Shown piece after piece: positions 17,224 to 26,379 of a stretch of DNA of 40,339 nucleotides. Position 1 is the first letter of the stretch. Each line of letters starts with the position of its first letter. The stretch covers positions 1 through 40,339 of the forward strand of contig JAUIDW010000016.1 of assembly GCA_030428395.1 (NCBI GenBank). Direction: 5' to 3'. The DNA is from a bacterium. GTDB taxonomy: Bacteria > Planctomycetota > UBA1135 > GCA-002686595. A model generated the notes under the pieces. The model searched no databases. It saw only the letters and a program-made list of their open reading frames with translations, and was not told the DNA's origin. A program made the position numbers and the translations under genes.

Positions 17224-19689
17224 CTAGCGGATCTCGAACTCGGCGCCCTCCAGGCCCCAGGTGGGGCCCAGGAAGCCCGCGGCGCGGACGCCACCCTCGC
17301 CCGAGAGGACCCGGGGGTCCAGCACGGTGACGTCGGGGTAGGCCACCCCGGACACGGGATAGGGCAACCGCTCGGCCAGGCGCTGCCCGACCGCTCCGGT
17401 CCCGGCGATCGCCGCCACCGCGGCCACGTCGCTGCCGGGCCGGGGGTGCACGAGCAGGCAGGCCAGGTCCTCGCCCGCGAGCGTCCGGCCGTCGGCGAAC
17501 CGGACGGCGCCGCGCTCGACGCGCACCGCCGCGCCGCCCAGCAGCGCGTCCCAGGCCGCGTTCGTGCTCGCGCTGCCGAACAGCAGCACGCCGCGGTCGG
17601 GGTCGGCGGCGGGGTCGAAGGCCACGTCGGTCACGACGTCGATCGAGGCGTTGCCGCGGTACGCCAGCGTCGCCGCGTCGTGGCGGGCCTTGGCCAGCGC
17701 CCAGGCGTTCTCGGCGGGCGTGCCGCGCGTGCCCACGACGAACAGCAGGCGGTGGCGCAGCGCGTCCTCGAACGGCCCGTGGCGGTGCGGGCCCTTCTCG
17801 AAGGGGGGCGGCGCCCCGGTCGCGCGCCAGCGGCCCGCGGCGTGCTCGAGGTGCAGGGTCCCGGTGGCCGGCCAGGGCAGCTCGGGCGACTCCTCCTCGA
17901 CCGCGTCACCGACCTCCTGGCCGTCCAGCTCGACGCGCACGTTCGCGCCGGGCTCGAGGTGCGCGAGGTCCAGCGCCAGGCGGCGCACGTTCGCCGTCGT
18001 CCCGCGGAAGCGGCGCTTGCCGGGGTCGTGGTCGACGCGCGCGCGCGCCGGCATCCCGCAGCGGTGCAGCCCGACGACCTGCAGCCAGTGGCACTGCGAC
18101 GACACCGCGGGGTTCGCGGTCGAGAAGTCGACCGCGCGCACGGCCGCGCGCCCCGGCGAGCGGCGGCGCGCGAAGAACTCCATCATCGGCGCCCAGTCGA
18201 CGCAGTCCGCGCCCGGCTCGTCGGAGGCGTCCCACCAGTGCCCGGCGCCCGGCTGCTCGTGCGCGCGCCAGTCGCGATGGTGCTCCTCCAGCCAGGCCCG
18301 CGCCGCGCGCGCCTCGGACACGGGCACGTTGTCGTCGGCGTCCCCGTGCAGCACGTACACGCCCAGCGGGCGCAGGTTGTCGAGAAAGAGCTGCGTCTGG
18401 CTCGTGGCCCCGGCGCGCTGGAACGGGTCGTCGCCGTCGAACGTCGCGCCGGAGTAGGAGGCGAAGCTCAGCCAGCCGGCGCTCGGGCCGATGGCCGCGA
18501 ACCGGTCGGGGTACAGCACGCCGAGCTGCCACGTGCCGTGCCCGCCCATCGAGTGCCCGGTCAGGTACGTGCGGTGCGGGTCCGCGCCCAGCGCCTCGCG
18601 CGCGTGGGCCAGCGCCTCGAGCGCGTCCAGGCGCCCCCAGTCCTCCCAGTCGAACCCGAAGGGCCGGCGGTTGGTCGGCGCGACCACGTGCGCCCACGGC
18701 TTCGACGCGTAGGCGCCCGCCTGGGACGTGGCCTCGACCGAGGCGCCGTGCAGCGACAGGATCAGCGCCGGCTCCGGCGCGGCGTCGGCGTCCGCCCCGG
18801 GCTCGCCGAGCGCCGGACGGACGGCGTAGTACTGGACGCTGCCGTCCACGTCGCTCTCGAAGGTGCGCTTGTGAGGCTCCCGCGCGCCGCGGCGTCGCAG
18901 CGAGACGGTGCGACGGTCGACCTCCTCGTCGCCGTGCAGGAGGCGCAGCTCGAGCTCGACCTCGTCGCCGGCGATCCCCGACACCGCGCGCGGGTCCAGG
19001 GCGAAGGCGAGCTTGCGCGTGGAGAGCGGCAGCAGCGCGTATGACCGCCCCGCGCCGACCTCGCGGCCCGCCACGGTGGCGCGCAGCGACAGCGCCGTCT
19101 GCCGCGCGGGCGTCGCGTTGACGGCCACGACCGCGCCGAGCAGCGGCCCGTCGACGCCCTCGACCAGGTCGGGCAGCGTGGCGTCGGCGACGTTCAGGAA
19201 CAGCTCGCGGTCCGGCGGCACGAGGCGCGCCCGCAGCCGCCCGCGCGCGCAGCGGAACAGCAGCTCGTTCTCGCCGGCCCGCAGCTCGACCGGCGTGCGC
19301 AGGTGCCCGTACGCGTACGGGTCGCCCGTGCGCAGCACGCCGTTCACGTAGACGAGCGAGTGCCCGCTGGCCTCGAGGATCCAGACGCCGGCCTCGTCGA
19401 GCGTCACGCTCGCCAGCGCGTACCCGCCGCGGAACGCGGCGTGGCGGAACCAGCCGTCGTCGCCGGCGGTCGCGGGCTCCCACGCGACCTCCTCTCCGCC
19501 CGGCTTCACGACGACGTCGCCGGACTCCGGCCGGGTCCAGGCGCCCGCCACGATCGCGGCCTCGACCGCGTCGGTGTGCAGGGCCTCGCGACGCGCGACG
19601 CCGGGCGGGGGGAGCACGAGCAGGTCCTCGACGGCGAGCTGCGGAGACGGAGCGAGAGCGAGGAACGCGGCGAGCAGGGCGGTCGGCAT
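17224..19689 (-). CDS. Secreted alpha/beta hydrolase with prolyl-oligopeptidase-like catalytic core
   Basis: An 821-residue exported protein with a signal peptide in the first 18 residues. Residues 20-270 form beta-rich domains, including a carbohydrate-binding-like jelly roll (VWILEASGHSLVYVNGVLR, ENELLFRCARGRLRARLV). The catalytic core spans about 280-510: LILSLHGA oxyanion strand, nucleophile Ser380 in TGHSMGGHGTW, Asp452 in HGDADDNVP and His484 in GAGHWWD. This resembles the esterase/peptidase group often annotated as PHB-depolymerase-like or prolyl oligopeptidase. A C-terminal part (about 520-821) holds further beta segments and a Rossmann-like stretch (LLFVVGTRGTPAENAWALAKARHDA). The likely role is breakdown of an external ester or peptide substrate. 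I chose the ATG at 19689, where the signal peptide begins. Confidence 0.87.
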   Translation of the reverse strand: MPTALLAAFLALAPSPQLAVEDLLVLPPPGVARREALHTDAVEAAIVAGAWTRPESGDVVVKPGGEEVAWEPATAGDDGWFRHAAFRGGYALASVTLDEAGVWILEASGHSLVYVNGVLRTGDPYAYGHLRTPVELRAGENELLFRCARGRLRARLVPPDRELFLNVADATLPDLVEGVDGPLLGAVVAVNATPARQTALSLRATVAGREVGAGRSYALLPLSTRKLAFALDPRAVSGIAGDEVELELRLLHGDEEVDRRTVSLRRRGAREPHKRTFESDVDGSVQYYAVRPALGEPGADADAAPEPALILSLHGASVEATSQAGAYASKPWAHVVAPTNRRPFGFDWEDWGRLDALEALAHAREALGADPHRTYLTGHSMGGHGTWQLGVLYPDRFAAIGPSAGWLSFASYSGATFDGDDPFQRAGATSQTQLFLDNLRPLGVYVLHGDADDNVPVSEARAARAWLEEHHRDWRAHEQPGAGHWWDASDEPGADCVDWAPMMEFFARRRSPGRAAVRAVDFSTANPAVSSQCHWLQVVGLHRCGMPARARVDHDPGKRRFRGTTANVRRLALDLAHLEPGANVRVELDGQEVGDAVEEESPELPWPATGTLHLEHAAGRWRATGAPPPFEKGPHRHGPFEDALRHRLLFVVGTRGTPAENAWALAKARHDAATLAYRGNASIDVVTDVAFDPAADPDRGVLLFGSASTNAAWDALLGGAAVRVERGAVRFADGRTLAGEDLACLLVHPRPGSDVAAVAAIAGTGAVGQRLAERLPYPVSGVAYPDVTVLDPRVLSGEGGVRAAGFLGPTWGLEGAEFEIR

Positions 19690-19853
19690 GGGAGGGAGGG
19701 GCGCGGTCGATCCGTGCACCGGCGCGAGCGCCGCGCCGAGGGGGGGAGCGCATGCTAGCGGGAGGCTCCGGCGGACCGCGCCCGTCCGGCGGGATCCGGC
19801 CACACGGGCTCGCTTGTGGGGGTTCGGGGCGCGTCCTAGGATGAGCGCCATCC

Positions 19854-20621
19854 ATGCGGGACACGGGGGTTGGTCCGGTCGGGGTGGAGATCGGCGCGGG
19901 TTCGGTCCGGGCGAGGCCCGTCCTGCTCGACGCGCGCATCCCGGCGCTGTCGGTCGTGCTGCCGGCCTACGACGAGGAGCAGGTCCTGCCGCTCGCCCTG
20001 AGCGAGGCGGTGGAGGCGCTGCGCCGGCAGTGCGCCGACTGGGAGCTGATCGTCGTCGACGACGGCTCGACGGACCGCACCCCGGAGATCGTCGCCGACT
20101 GGTCGGCGCGCGAGCCGCGCGTGCGCCTCGTCCGCAACGCCGCGAACCGCGGCTACTCCCAGACGCTGGCGCGCGGCTTCGACGAGGCGCGCTACGACGC
20201 CGTGTTCTACACGGACGCCGACGCGCAGTTCGACCTGGAGGAGATCGAGCGCCTGTTCGTCCACCTCGGCGACGTCGACATGGTCGTCGGGTACCGGGCG
20301 CCGCGGCGGGACGCGGCCGTCCGCCGGTTCGCCTCGTGGGTCTACAACCGCCTGCTGGGCCTCGTGCTCGGGCTGCGCGTGCGCGACGTGAACTGCGCCT
20401 TCAAGCTCTTCACGCGCGAGTTCCTGGACCGCGTGAAGATCCAGAGCACGGGTTTCCTCGTGGACGCGGAGCTCTTCGCGCGCGCGGCGCGCGCGGGCCT
20501 GACCTGGCGCGAGGTCCCCGTCCGGCACCGCCCGCGCACGCAGGGGGACTCGACCGTCAACCTGTCCGCCGTGCCGCACACGCTGCGCGGGTTGTGGCGC
20601 CTGCGCCGCTCGCTGCGCTGA
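19854..20621 (+). CDS. GT2 glycosyltransferase, polyprenyl-phosphate sugar synthase-like
   Basis: The 255-residue protein is a GT-A fold glycosyltransferase of family 2. Landmarks are LSVVLPAYDEE (32-42), VVDDGSTDRTPEIV (68-80) for nucleotide binding, the metal motif DAD at 121-123, and DVNCAFKLFTREFL plus GFLVDAELFARA, typical of dolichyl/polyprenyl-phosphate mannose synthases and ArnC-type enzymes. There are no C-terminal membrane helices, as in the soluble DPM1-like subgroup. The likely reaction transfers a sugar from a nucleotide sugar to a polyprenyl phosphate at the inner membrane face. The next gene, five bases downstream, encodes an integral membrane transferase expected to use that lipid-linked sugar. 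ATG 19854 gives about 30 residues before the fold; GTG 19884 is a possible shorter start. Confidence 0.92.
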   Translation: MRDTGVGPVGVEIGAGSVRARPVLLDARIPALSVVLPAYDEEQVLPLALSEAVEALRRQCADWELIVVDDGSTDRTPEIVADWSAREPRVRLVRNAANRGYSQTLARGFDEARYDAVFYTDADAQFDLEEIERLFVHLGDVDMVVGYRAPRRDAAVRRFASWVYNRLLGLVLGLRVRDVNCAFKLFTREFLDRVKIQSTGFLVDAELFARAARAGLTWREVPVRHRPRTQGDSTVNLSAVPHTLRGLWRLRRSLR

Positions 20622-20626
20622 GCCGC

Positions 20627-22174
20627 ATGCGCGCGCCGCTCCCCGAGCCGGGCCTCGAGCCGGCGCCCGGCTCGCGCGTCGGCGCCGGGGCGTTCTGGGC
20701 GGTGGTGCTGGGAACGACCGCGCTGCGGGCGGTGCTCGCGGCCGTCCTGCCGCTGTCCGGCGACGAGCTGTACTACTGGGACTGCTCCCGCCACCTCGAC
20801 TGGACGTACCACGACCAGCCGGCGCTGGTGATCTGGGGCATGATCCCGTTCCGCGCGGTCCTGGGCGAGACGGCGCTCGCGGTGCGCGCCCCGGCGCTCG
20901 TCGGCAGCGCGCTGGTCGCGGTGTTCCTGCGCGGCCTCGTCCTCCGCCTGGGCGGCGGCCAGCGCGAGGCGACGCTGGCGTACGGCATCCTGCACGCCAC
21001 GCCGGCGTTCTTCGCGGGGTCGTTCTACGCGTCCACGGACGCGCTGCTGCTCCCCGCGTACGTCGGGGCCGCGTGGGCGGCGGTCGCCATCGCGCAGGGC
21101 GAGCGCCGCGCGTGGTGGGGCTTCGGCGCCGCGGTCGGCCTGGGCTTCCAGGCCAAGTTCCCGATCGTTTCGGTGCTGCCGGCGCTCGTCCCGGTCCTGC
21201 TGCAGCGCGAGGCGCGCGCCCACCTCCGCACGCCCACGCCGTGGCTCGCGGCGCTCGCGTGCCTGGTCCTGACCGGGCCGGTGTGGATCTGGGGCGCGCT
21301 GCACGACTGGGACAACGTCCGCTTCCAGCTCGGGCGCGCCTCGAACGCGTTCGAGCCCGGCCACCTGCTGGACCTGCTCGTGTTCTGGACGTGGACCTTC
21401 GTGGTGCTGACGCCCTTCGTCGGTCCCGCCGCGGCGCGCGCGTGGTGGCGGGCGTGCCGGCGCCGGGAGCCGGGCTGGAGCACGTACTGCGTGGCGGCGG
21501 CGAGTGCGCTCGGGTTCTTCAGCGTGATGACGCTGCGCGGCGAGACCAGCGCCCACTGGGGGCTGCCCAGCGTCGTCACGGCCGTGGCCGCGCTCGCGCT
21601 CCTGCCGGTCCCGCGCCGCCGGTTCGCGATCCGCGCCGGCGCCGTGACGACGGCGATCCTGGTCGGCGGGGCGGTCGCGCTGGTGCTGCGGCCGGAGCTG
21701 GCGCTCGCGCTGGAGCGCAGCGTCCGCCCGCACACCGACCGGCCGGACAAGCTCGAGACGGCGGAGCTCTTCGGCCACGCGGAGCTGGTCGCCGAGCTGA
21801 CCCGCCGCCGGCGCCCCGGCGAGCTGGTGGCCAGCAAGAGCTACTCCGACGTCCACGGCGTCGCCTTCTACAGCGGCGGCGCGCTCGAGACGCGGCTGTT
21901 CCGCGGCCGCTCCCACGGACTGGCGTCGCTCTACTGGCATCGCCCGGGCGAGCTCCGCGGCCGCGACGTGCTGTACTTCACCGAGAAGGACGAGGTCGAC
22001 GAGCGGCTGGCGCCCGTGTTCGAGCGCGTGGTCGAGGAGGACCCCTTCGTGGTCCGCGTCGACGGCGAGCCCGTGCGCACGTTCCGGATCCTGCGCTGCA
22101 CGAACCTGCTCGAGCCGGCGCCGCTGTTCACCCGGCTGCGCGAGGAGCCCGCGCCGGACGCGTCGCGGCGCTAG
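20627..22174 (+). CDS. ArnT/PMT-like membrane glycosyltransferase (GT-C fold)
   Basis: A 515-residue integral membrane protein with about ten or more hydrophobic helices in the first 370 residues. The first external loop has LSGDELYYWDCSRHLDWTYHDQPAL, with the acidic pair Asp46-Glu47 expected for the catalytic base of the PMT/ArnT superfamily, and the helix pattern SFYASTDALLLPAYVGAAWA and GFGAAVGLGFQAKFP is typical of ArnT relatives. The C-terminal 140 residues are a soluble domain outside the membrane (VASKSYSDVHGVAFYSGG). These enzymes move a sugar from a polyprenyl-phosphate donor to lipid A, glycan or protein. Spacing of five bases puts it in an operon with the GT2 enzyme that would make the donor. 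Its stop overlaps that of the next, convergent gene in CTAG. Confidence 0.9.
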   Translation: MRAPLPEPGLEPAPGSRVGAGAFWAVVLGTTALRAVLAAVLPLSGDELYYWDCSRHLDWTYHDQPALVIWGMIPFRAVLGETALAVRAPALVGSALVAVFLRGLVLRLGGGQREATLAYGILHATPAFFAGSFYASTDALLLPAYVGAAWAAVAIAQGERRAWWGFGAAVGLGFQAKFPIVSVLPALVPVLLQREARAHLRTPTPWLAALACLVLTGPVWIWGALHDWDNVRFQLGRASNAFEPGHLLDLLVFWTWTFVVLTPFVGPAAARAWWRACRRREPGWSTYCVAAASALGFFSVMTLRGETSAHWGLPSVVTAVAALALLPVPRRRFAIRAGAVTTAILVGGAVALVLRPELALALERSVRPHTDRPDKLETAELFGHAELVAELTRRRRPGELVASKSYSDVHGVAFYSGGALETRLFRGRSHGLASLYWHRPGELRGRDVLYFTEKDEVDERLAPVFERVVEEDPFVVRVDGEPVRTFRILRCTNLLEPAPLFTRLREEPAPDASRR

Positions 22175-22656
22175 CCGTCCTTCAGGTGCGGGCGCGACAG
22201 CTTGACCACGTCGAAGATCGCCTCGTTGGGCACCGGGTAGGTCAGGTGGTACTGCGCCACGCGCCAGGTCCCCTCCTGCTTCAGCGCCACGCCGGTCGCG
22301 CGCAGCACGCCGAGCTTGGGCCGCTCGAGGCGCTCGTCGAACCAGGCCACCTCGCCGCAGGGCGCCACCCGGACGTGGCGCGCGAACGCGCGGCTGGGAG
22401 GTCCGTAGCCGGACTCCATGGAGCCGCGGAGCAGCTCCTCGAGCTGCGCCTTCGACCAGCGCTCGTCGGGCGCGGTGCCGAAGAACACCGCGTCCTCGGC
22501 GATGTGGGCGAAGTACCGGTCGGCGTCCGGCTCGGACTTGGCCGCGTGGAAGTCGTCCAGCATCGCGCGCACCGCCTTGTCCGGCGCGGCGGGGTCCTCG
22601 GGTCCGACTGTCAGGGCGCCGAGGCAGGCGAGGACGAGGCAGAGGGGTCGGATCAT
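22171..22656 (-). CDS. Exported SnoaL/NTF2-like protein
   Basis: This 161-residue protein starts with a signal peptide (IRPLCLVLACLGALTVG). The mature part fits the NTF2-like fold of the SnoaL/DUF4440 group: a leading helix AVRAMLDDFHAAKSEPDADRYFAHIAEDAVFFG, then TAPDERWSKAQLEELLRG and strands around HVRVAPCGEVAWFDERLE, VLRATGVALKQEGTWRVAQYHLTYPV. The phrase GTWRVAQYHLTYPVPNE is typical of the exported subfamily. The cone-shaped fold binds small molecules; activity is unknown. The start lies 46 bases after the stop of the large repeat protein, so it is probably the last gene of that transcript. Its TAG stop shares the tetranucleotide CTAG with the stop of the convergent glycosyltransferase, a four-base overlap. 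Confidence 0.85.
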   Translation of the reverse strand: MIRPLCLVLACLGALTVGPEDPAAPDKAVRAMLDDFHAAKSEPDADRYFAHIAEDAVFFGTAPDERWSKAQLEELLRGSMESGYGPPSRAFARHVRVAPCGEVAWFDERLERPKLGVLRATGVALKQEGTWRVAQYHLTYPVPNEAIFDVVKLSRPHLKDG

Positions 22657-22702
22657 GTCGGGCTCCTGGGGTCGGCGCGCGCGGCGCGGGGGAGAGGGAC
22701 GT

Positions 22703-25700
22703 TCACTTCAGCCGCAGGGTCACCTTGCGCTCGGGCTGGCCGCCGACCGTCACCGGCTTGGAGGTCTCGCGGCCGTCGTCGGAGATCGCCGTCACGCGGT
22801 AGCGGCCCGGCGCGAGCGGGCCGACGAGCTGTTCCTTGCCGGCGAACCCGGCGCCGGCGCCGGCCATCACGTCGGCCATCGACAGCATGCCGCTGACCTC
22901 GCGGCCCTGGTCGTCGACGACGCTGACGCTGGCGCGCACGTCGTCGTCGGTGCGGTCGCGGACGTTGACGCGCAGGATCGTCCCGGCCTCCAGCCGCAGG
23001 CGCACGTCGGGCGCGGCGTCGGCGACCGCGTCGACGGGCACGCTCTCGGGGCTCGCCTGGCCCGCGAGGCGCGCGCTGACGGTGTAGGTGCCGGGCGCGA
23101 GCCCGTCGACGGCGAAGCGTCCGGTGGCGTCGGTGGTGATCAGGGAGAAGCGCTCGAGCAGGCGGCCGGCCTCGTCGCGGACGAAGATCGCGGCGTCCTC
23201 GGCGGGAGCGCCGCCCGCGCCGACGACGGTGCCCGTGATGCGCGCGGGCTCCTCGAGGCGGAAGTCGACGCCGTCGCGCCACTGGCCCTCGGCCAGCACG
23301 ACGCCGCCGTGGACCGCGCGGCCGCCGGCGGCGGTGCCGCCGAGCAGGCCGCCGAGCGGGACGCCGCCCGCCGCGATCGTGTACGTGCCCGGGCTCAGCG
23401 AGCGCAGGTCGTAGCGGCCGTCCGCGTCGGTCTCCAGCTCGGCGTAGTGGCCGCCCAGGAAGCTGCCGTAGGCCACGCCGCCCTCGACGGTCAGCGTCAC
23501 GCGGCACCCGTCGAGCGGCTCGCCCGTCGGCCCGCGCACCTCGCCCGAGATGCGGCCCAGCGGCAGCTCGAGCACCAGGTCGTGGTCCTCGGCGTCGGCG
23601 GGAATGCGCTCGAGGAACTCGACGCTGTTCTGGTGCCCCGTGCTGACGTTCTGCTGGACGGTGACGAGGTAGTCGCCGGGGTGGTCGAGGCGTAGCTCGA
23701 ACTGGCCGTCCTCGCCGGTGATCCGCATCTTGAAGGCGTCCATGCCGTCCGCCTCCTCCGGGCGGAAGGTGACCGCCGCGGGCCCGACCGGCTCGCCGGC
23801 CTGCACGATGCGGCCGTGGACGTGCACGGGCGCCGCGGGGGGCTGGCCCAGCACGACGTGGCGCTCCTCGCCGTCGGTCAGCTCGACGAACTCCATCTTC
23901 ATGTTGCCGATCAGGTCGGCCATGCCCCGCTCGTCGTCGTTCGCGTCGATCTCGCCGGTCATGAAGTTCGCGGTCGCGACGACCTGCCAGCGGCCGGGCT
24001 CGAGGTGCTCGACGCGGAACTCGCCGGCCGCGTCGGTCTGCAGCATGTGCTGGGACGTGTAGCTGGGCGTCTGCTGGACGATCACCATGCGCCCCACGGC
24101 GGGGTTGCCGTCGTCGTCCAGCACCTCGCCGGTCAGCGTGGCGCCGACGCGCAGGCGCAGCTCGAGGCCCTCGGTGATCCGGCCCGCGACCAGCTCGCAG
24201 GGCACGGGCGCGCTGCCGGCGAAGCCCTCCGCGGTCGCGACCAGCGCCGCCGGGCCGGGCTGCAGGTCCTTCAGCACGAAGCGGCCGTTCGCGTCGGCGT
24301 GCACGGCGGGGATCCCGCCGCGCTGCTGGAGCTGCACGCGCGAGGCCAGGTCGACCTCGAGGCTGACGCGCGCGCCGGGCAGCGGCGCGCCGGACGTGTC
24401 GAGCACGACGCCGGCCGCGGCCGCGGCGGGGGCCAGGGGGAACTCGAGCGGCGGCGCGTCCGGCGGCACGGGCAGCGCGACCTCCCGGGGCTCGCTGCGC
24501 GCGAAGCCGTCCGCCTCGACCTGGATGGCCCACGCGCCGGGCGCGAGGCCCACCCAGGCGAAGGTGCCCTCCTCCCGGTCGGAGAAGCCGCGGCTGGCCC
24601 GCTCGGCGCCGATGCCGAAGATGCCGCCGCTGTCCACCAGCTCGGCCGTCACGCGGAAGGTCGGCAGGGGCTGCCCCGCGTCGTCGGTCACCACGCCGCG
24701 CAGCTCGGTGGCGCGGTCCAGCACGAGCTCGAGCGGCGCGCCGCCGGGCTCGACGCCCGCCTGCCGCGCGCTCCACGCGCCGGCGCGGTCGCCGCCCTCG
24801 ACGTCCAGCCGCGCGTGCACGCGGAAGGCCACGTCGACGAGCCCGCCGACGCGGAACTCGCCGCGCTCGTCGGTCTCGGCGCCGCCGCCCTTCGCGCGCG
24901 CGATCTTCATCGCCCCCAGGCCTCCGCCCAGGGCCGCGAGGTCCGGCGACACGGTCACCGCGGCAGCCGCGGCGGGCTCGCCGTCGGCGAACACGACGCG
25001 CCCGGCGATCGCCTCGCCGCGGGGCAGCACCAGCTCGAGGCCGTCGACCACCAGGCCGTCGGTCAGCTTGGCCTCGACGGCGAGCGAGGCGTCCTGCAGC
25101 CCCTCGCGGGAGGCGCGCAGCTCGAGGGACTCGAGCGCCACGTGCTCGAGCTCGAACGCGCCGCGCTCGTCCGTGCGCGCCTCGCGCAGGTCGCCGACGC
25201 CGTCCCCGATCGGGCCGCGCAGGCGGGCGACGACGCGCGCGCCGTCCACGGCAGCGCCGGCGTCGTCCACGACGCGGCCGCGCAGCGTGGCGCCGCGCGT
25301 CATCGGCAGCGTCAGGTCGAGGTGCTCGCCGGGCCGGGGGCGCAGCCCCAGCCGCAGCAGCGCGGCGAGGTGGCCGTGCTTCACGACGATCCCGCGCGCG
25401 AACGCGGTGGAGACGCCGCGGAACTCGAAGGCGCCGTACGAGTCGGCCTCGACCTCGTGCGTGAACGACTCCTGGGCCAGCCGCATCGCCTCGAACCCGC
25501 CCGAGACGTCCGGGCCGAGCTCGACCTCGATCCACTCGAAGTCCGACTCGAGCGGGTTCGGGTCGGGCGGCGCGACCAGCCGGCCGGTGATCCAGGCGCC
25601 CAGCTCGCCGGCGAGCACCACGCCGGGCCCCTCGACCGGCAGCGCGACCTGCGTCGTCTCGTGCGAGTAGACGTAGCGCCCCGAGAGCGCCAGCGACACG

Positions 25701-26206
25701 GAGGTCGCGTCGAGCGGCAGGCCGATCCGGAAGCGGCCGTCGGGCTCGACCTCCGCCTTGCCCAGCAGGTCGCGGTGCCAGGGACCGGCGGGGTCCCAGG
25801 CCATGCGCGCGAAGCCCGGCGAGGCGTACAGCCCGCGCGCGGACAGCGGGCGCGCCACGGCCACGACCAGCAGGCGCTCGTCCGCCGGCGTCTCCGGCGG
25901 GAGCGCGACGGTGCCGGTCACCCACCGGAGGTCGGGCTGCTCCGCGGCCGCCGCGGCCGCGGGCTCGACCGCGCGGCGCTCGTCGGCCGCGGCGTGCTCG
26001 TCGGCGCCGGCCGGCGCGGAGCCGGGCTCCACGAGCGCGGCGGACCCGGCCGGCTCCTGCGCGGCGTCGGCAGGCGCGGTGGCGGCCATCCCGGCCGGCT
26101 CGGCGGGGCCCCGGTCGCGCGCGACCCAGAGCAGGCCGACGACGCAGCCGAGCAGGACGAGGATCCCCGCCGAGAGGCGGAGCGGAGTGCGGCGGGAGCG
26201 GGTCAT
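22703..26206 (-). CDS. Large exported protein of carboxypeptidase-regulatory-type (CarboxypepD_reg / SdrD B-like) repeats
   Basis: The 1167-residue protein has one N-terminal membrane helix (residues about 10-29, LRLSAGILVLLGCVVGLLWV) and then a long array of roughly nine to ten Ig-like beta domains. Repeating features are an opening such as LRGRVVDDAGAAVDGARVVA, GVVLDTSGAPLPGARVSLE, LTGEVLDDDGNPAVGRMVIV or ISGEVRGPTGEPLDGCRVTL, each followed by TDERGxFELxxL and PGxWxVxA. These match the carboxypeptidase regulatory-like domain that decorates surface and TonB-linked proteins. No catalytic domain is attached, so it is probably an adhesive or structural envelope protein. The ATG at 26206 precedes the membrane helix; an in-frame GTG at 26263 would add 19 residues. 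It lies between the trypsin-like protease and the SnoaL-like gene on the same strand. Confidence 0.88.
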   Translation of the reverse strand: MTRSRRTPLRLSAGILVLLGCVVGLLWVARDRGPAEPAGMAATAPADAAQEPAGSAALVEPGSAPAGADEHAAADERRAVEPAAAAAAEQPDLRWVTGTVALPPETPADERLLVVAVARPLSARGLYASPGFARMAWDPAGPWHRDLLGKAEVEPDGRFRIGLPLDATSVSLALSGRYVYSHETTQVALPVEGPGVVLAGELGAWITGRLVAPPDPNPLESDFEWIEVELGPDVSGGFEAMRLAQESFTHEVEADSYGAFEFRGVSTAFARGIVVKHGHLAALLRLGLRPRPGEHLDLTLPMTRGATLRGRVVDDAGAAVDGARVVARLRGPIGDGVGDLREARTDERGAFELEHVALESLELRASREGLQDASLAVEAKLTDGLVVDGLELVLPRGEAIAGRVVFADGEPAAAAAVTVSPDLAALGGGLGAMKIARAKGGGAETDERGEFRVGGLVDVAFRVHARLDVEGGDRAGAWSARQAGVEPGGAPLELVLDRATELRGVVTDDAGQPLPTFRVTAELVDSGGIFGIGAERASRGFSDREEGTFAWVGLAPGAWAIQVEADGFARSEPREVALPVPPDAPPLEFPLAPAAAAAGVVLDTSGAPLPGARVSLEVDLASRVQLQQRGGIPAVHADANGRFVLKDLQPGPAALVATAEGFAGSAPVPCELVAGRITEGLELRLRVGATLTGEVLDDDGNPAVGRMVIVQQTPSYTSQHMLQTDAAGEFRVEHLEPGRWQVVATANFMTGEIDANDDERGMADLIGNMKMEFVELTDGEERHVVLGQPPAAPVHVHGRIVQAGEPVGPAAVTFRPEEADGMDAFKMRITGEDGQFELRLDHPGDYLVTVQQNVSTGHQNSVEFLERIPADAEDHDLVLELPLGRISGEVRGPTGEPLDGCRVTLTVEGGVAYGSFLGGHYAELETDADGRYDLRSLSPGTYTIAAGGVPLGGLLGGTAAGGRAVHGGVVLAEGQWRDGVDFRLEEPARITGTVVGAGGAPAEDAAIFVRDEAGRLLERFSLITTDATGRFAVDGLAPGTYTVSARLAGQASPESVPVDAVADAAPDVRLRLEAGTILRVNVRDRTDDDVRASVSVVDDQGREVSGMLSMADVMAGAGAGFAGKEQLVGPLAPGRYRVTAISDDGRETSKPVTVGGQPERKVTLRLK

Positions 26207-26379
26207 GGAGGCCTCGCGAGGAGAACGCTCCTGCCGGCTACCCCGGGGACGCGGGGTATTCACGCGCGGGCGCCAAAGCCGCGCGCCCTACGCACTTCGG
26301 CGGGCCGGCCCACGCCGCTCGGCGCACGCGCGCGCCGCGCGGTCGGCAGCTCACGCGAGCTGCGGGCGTCGCCGCGACC

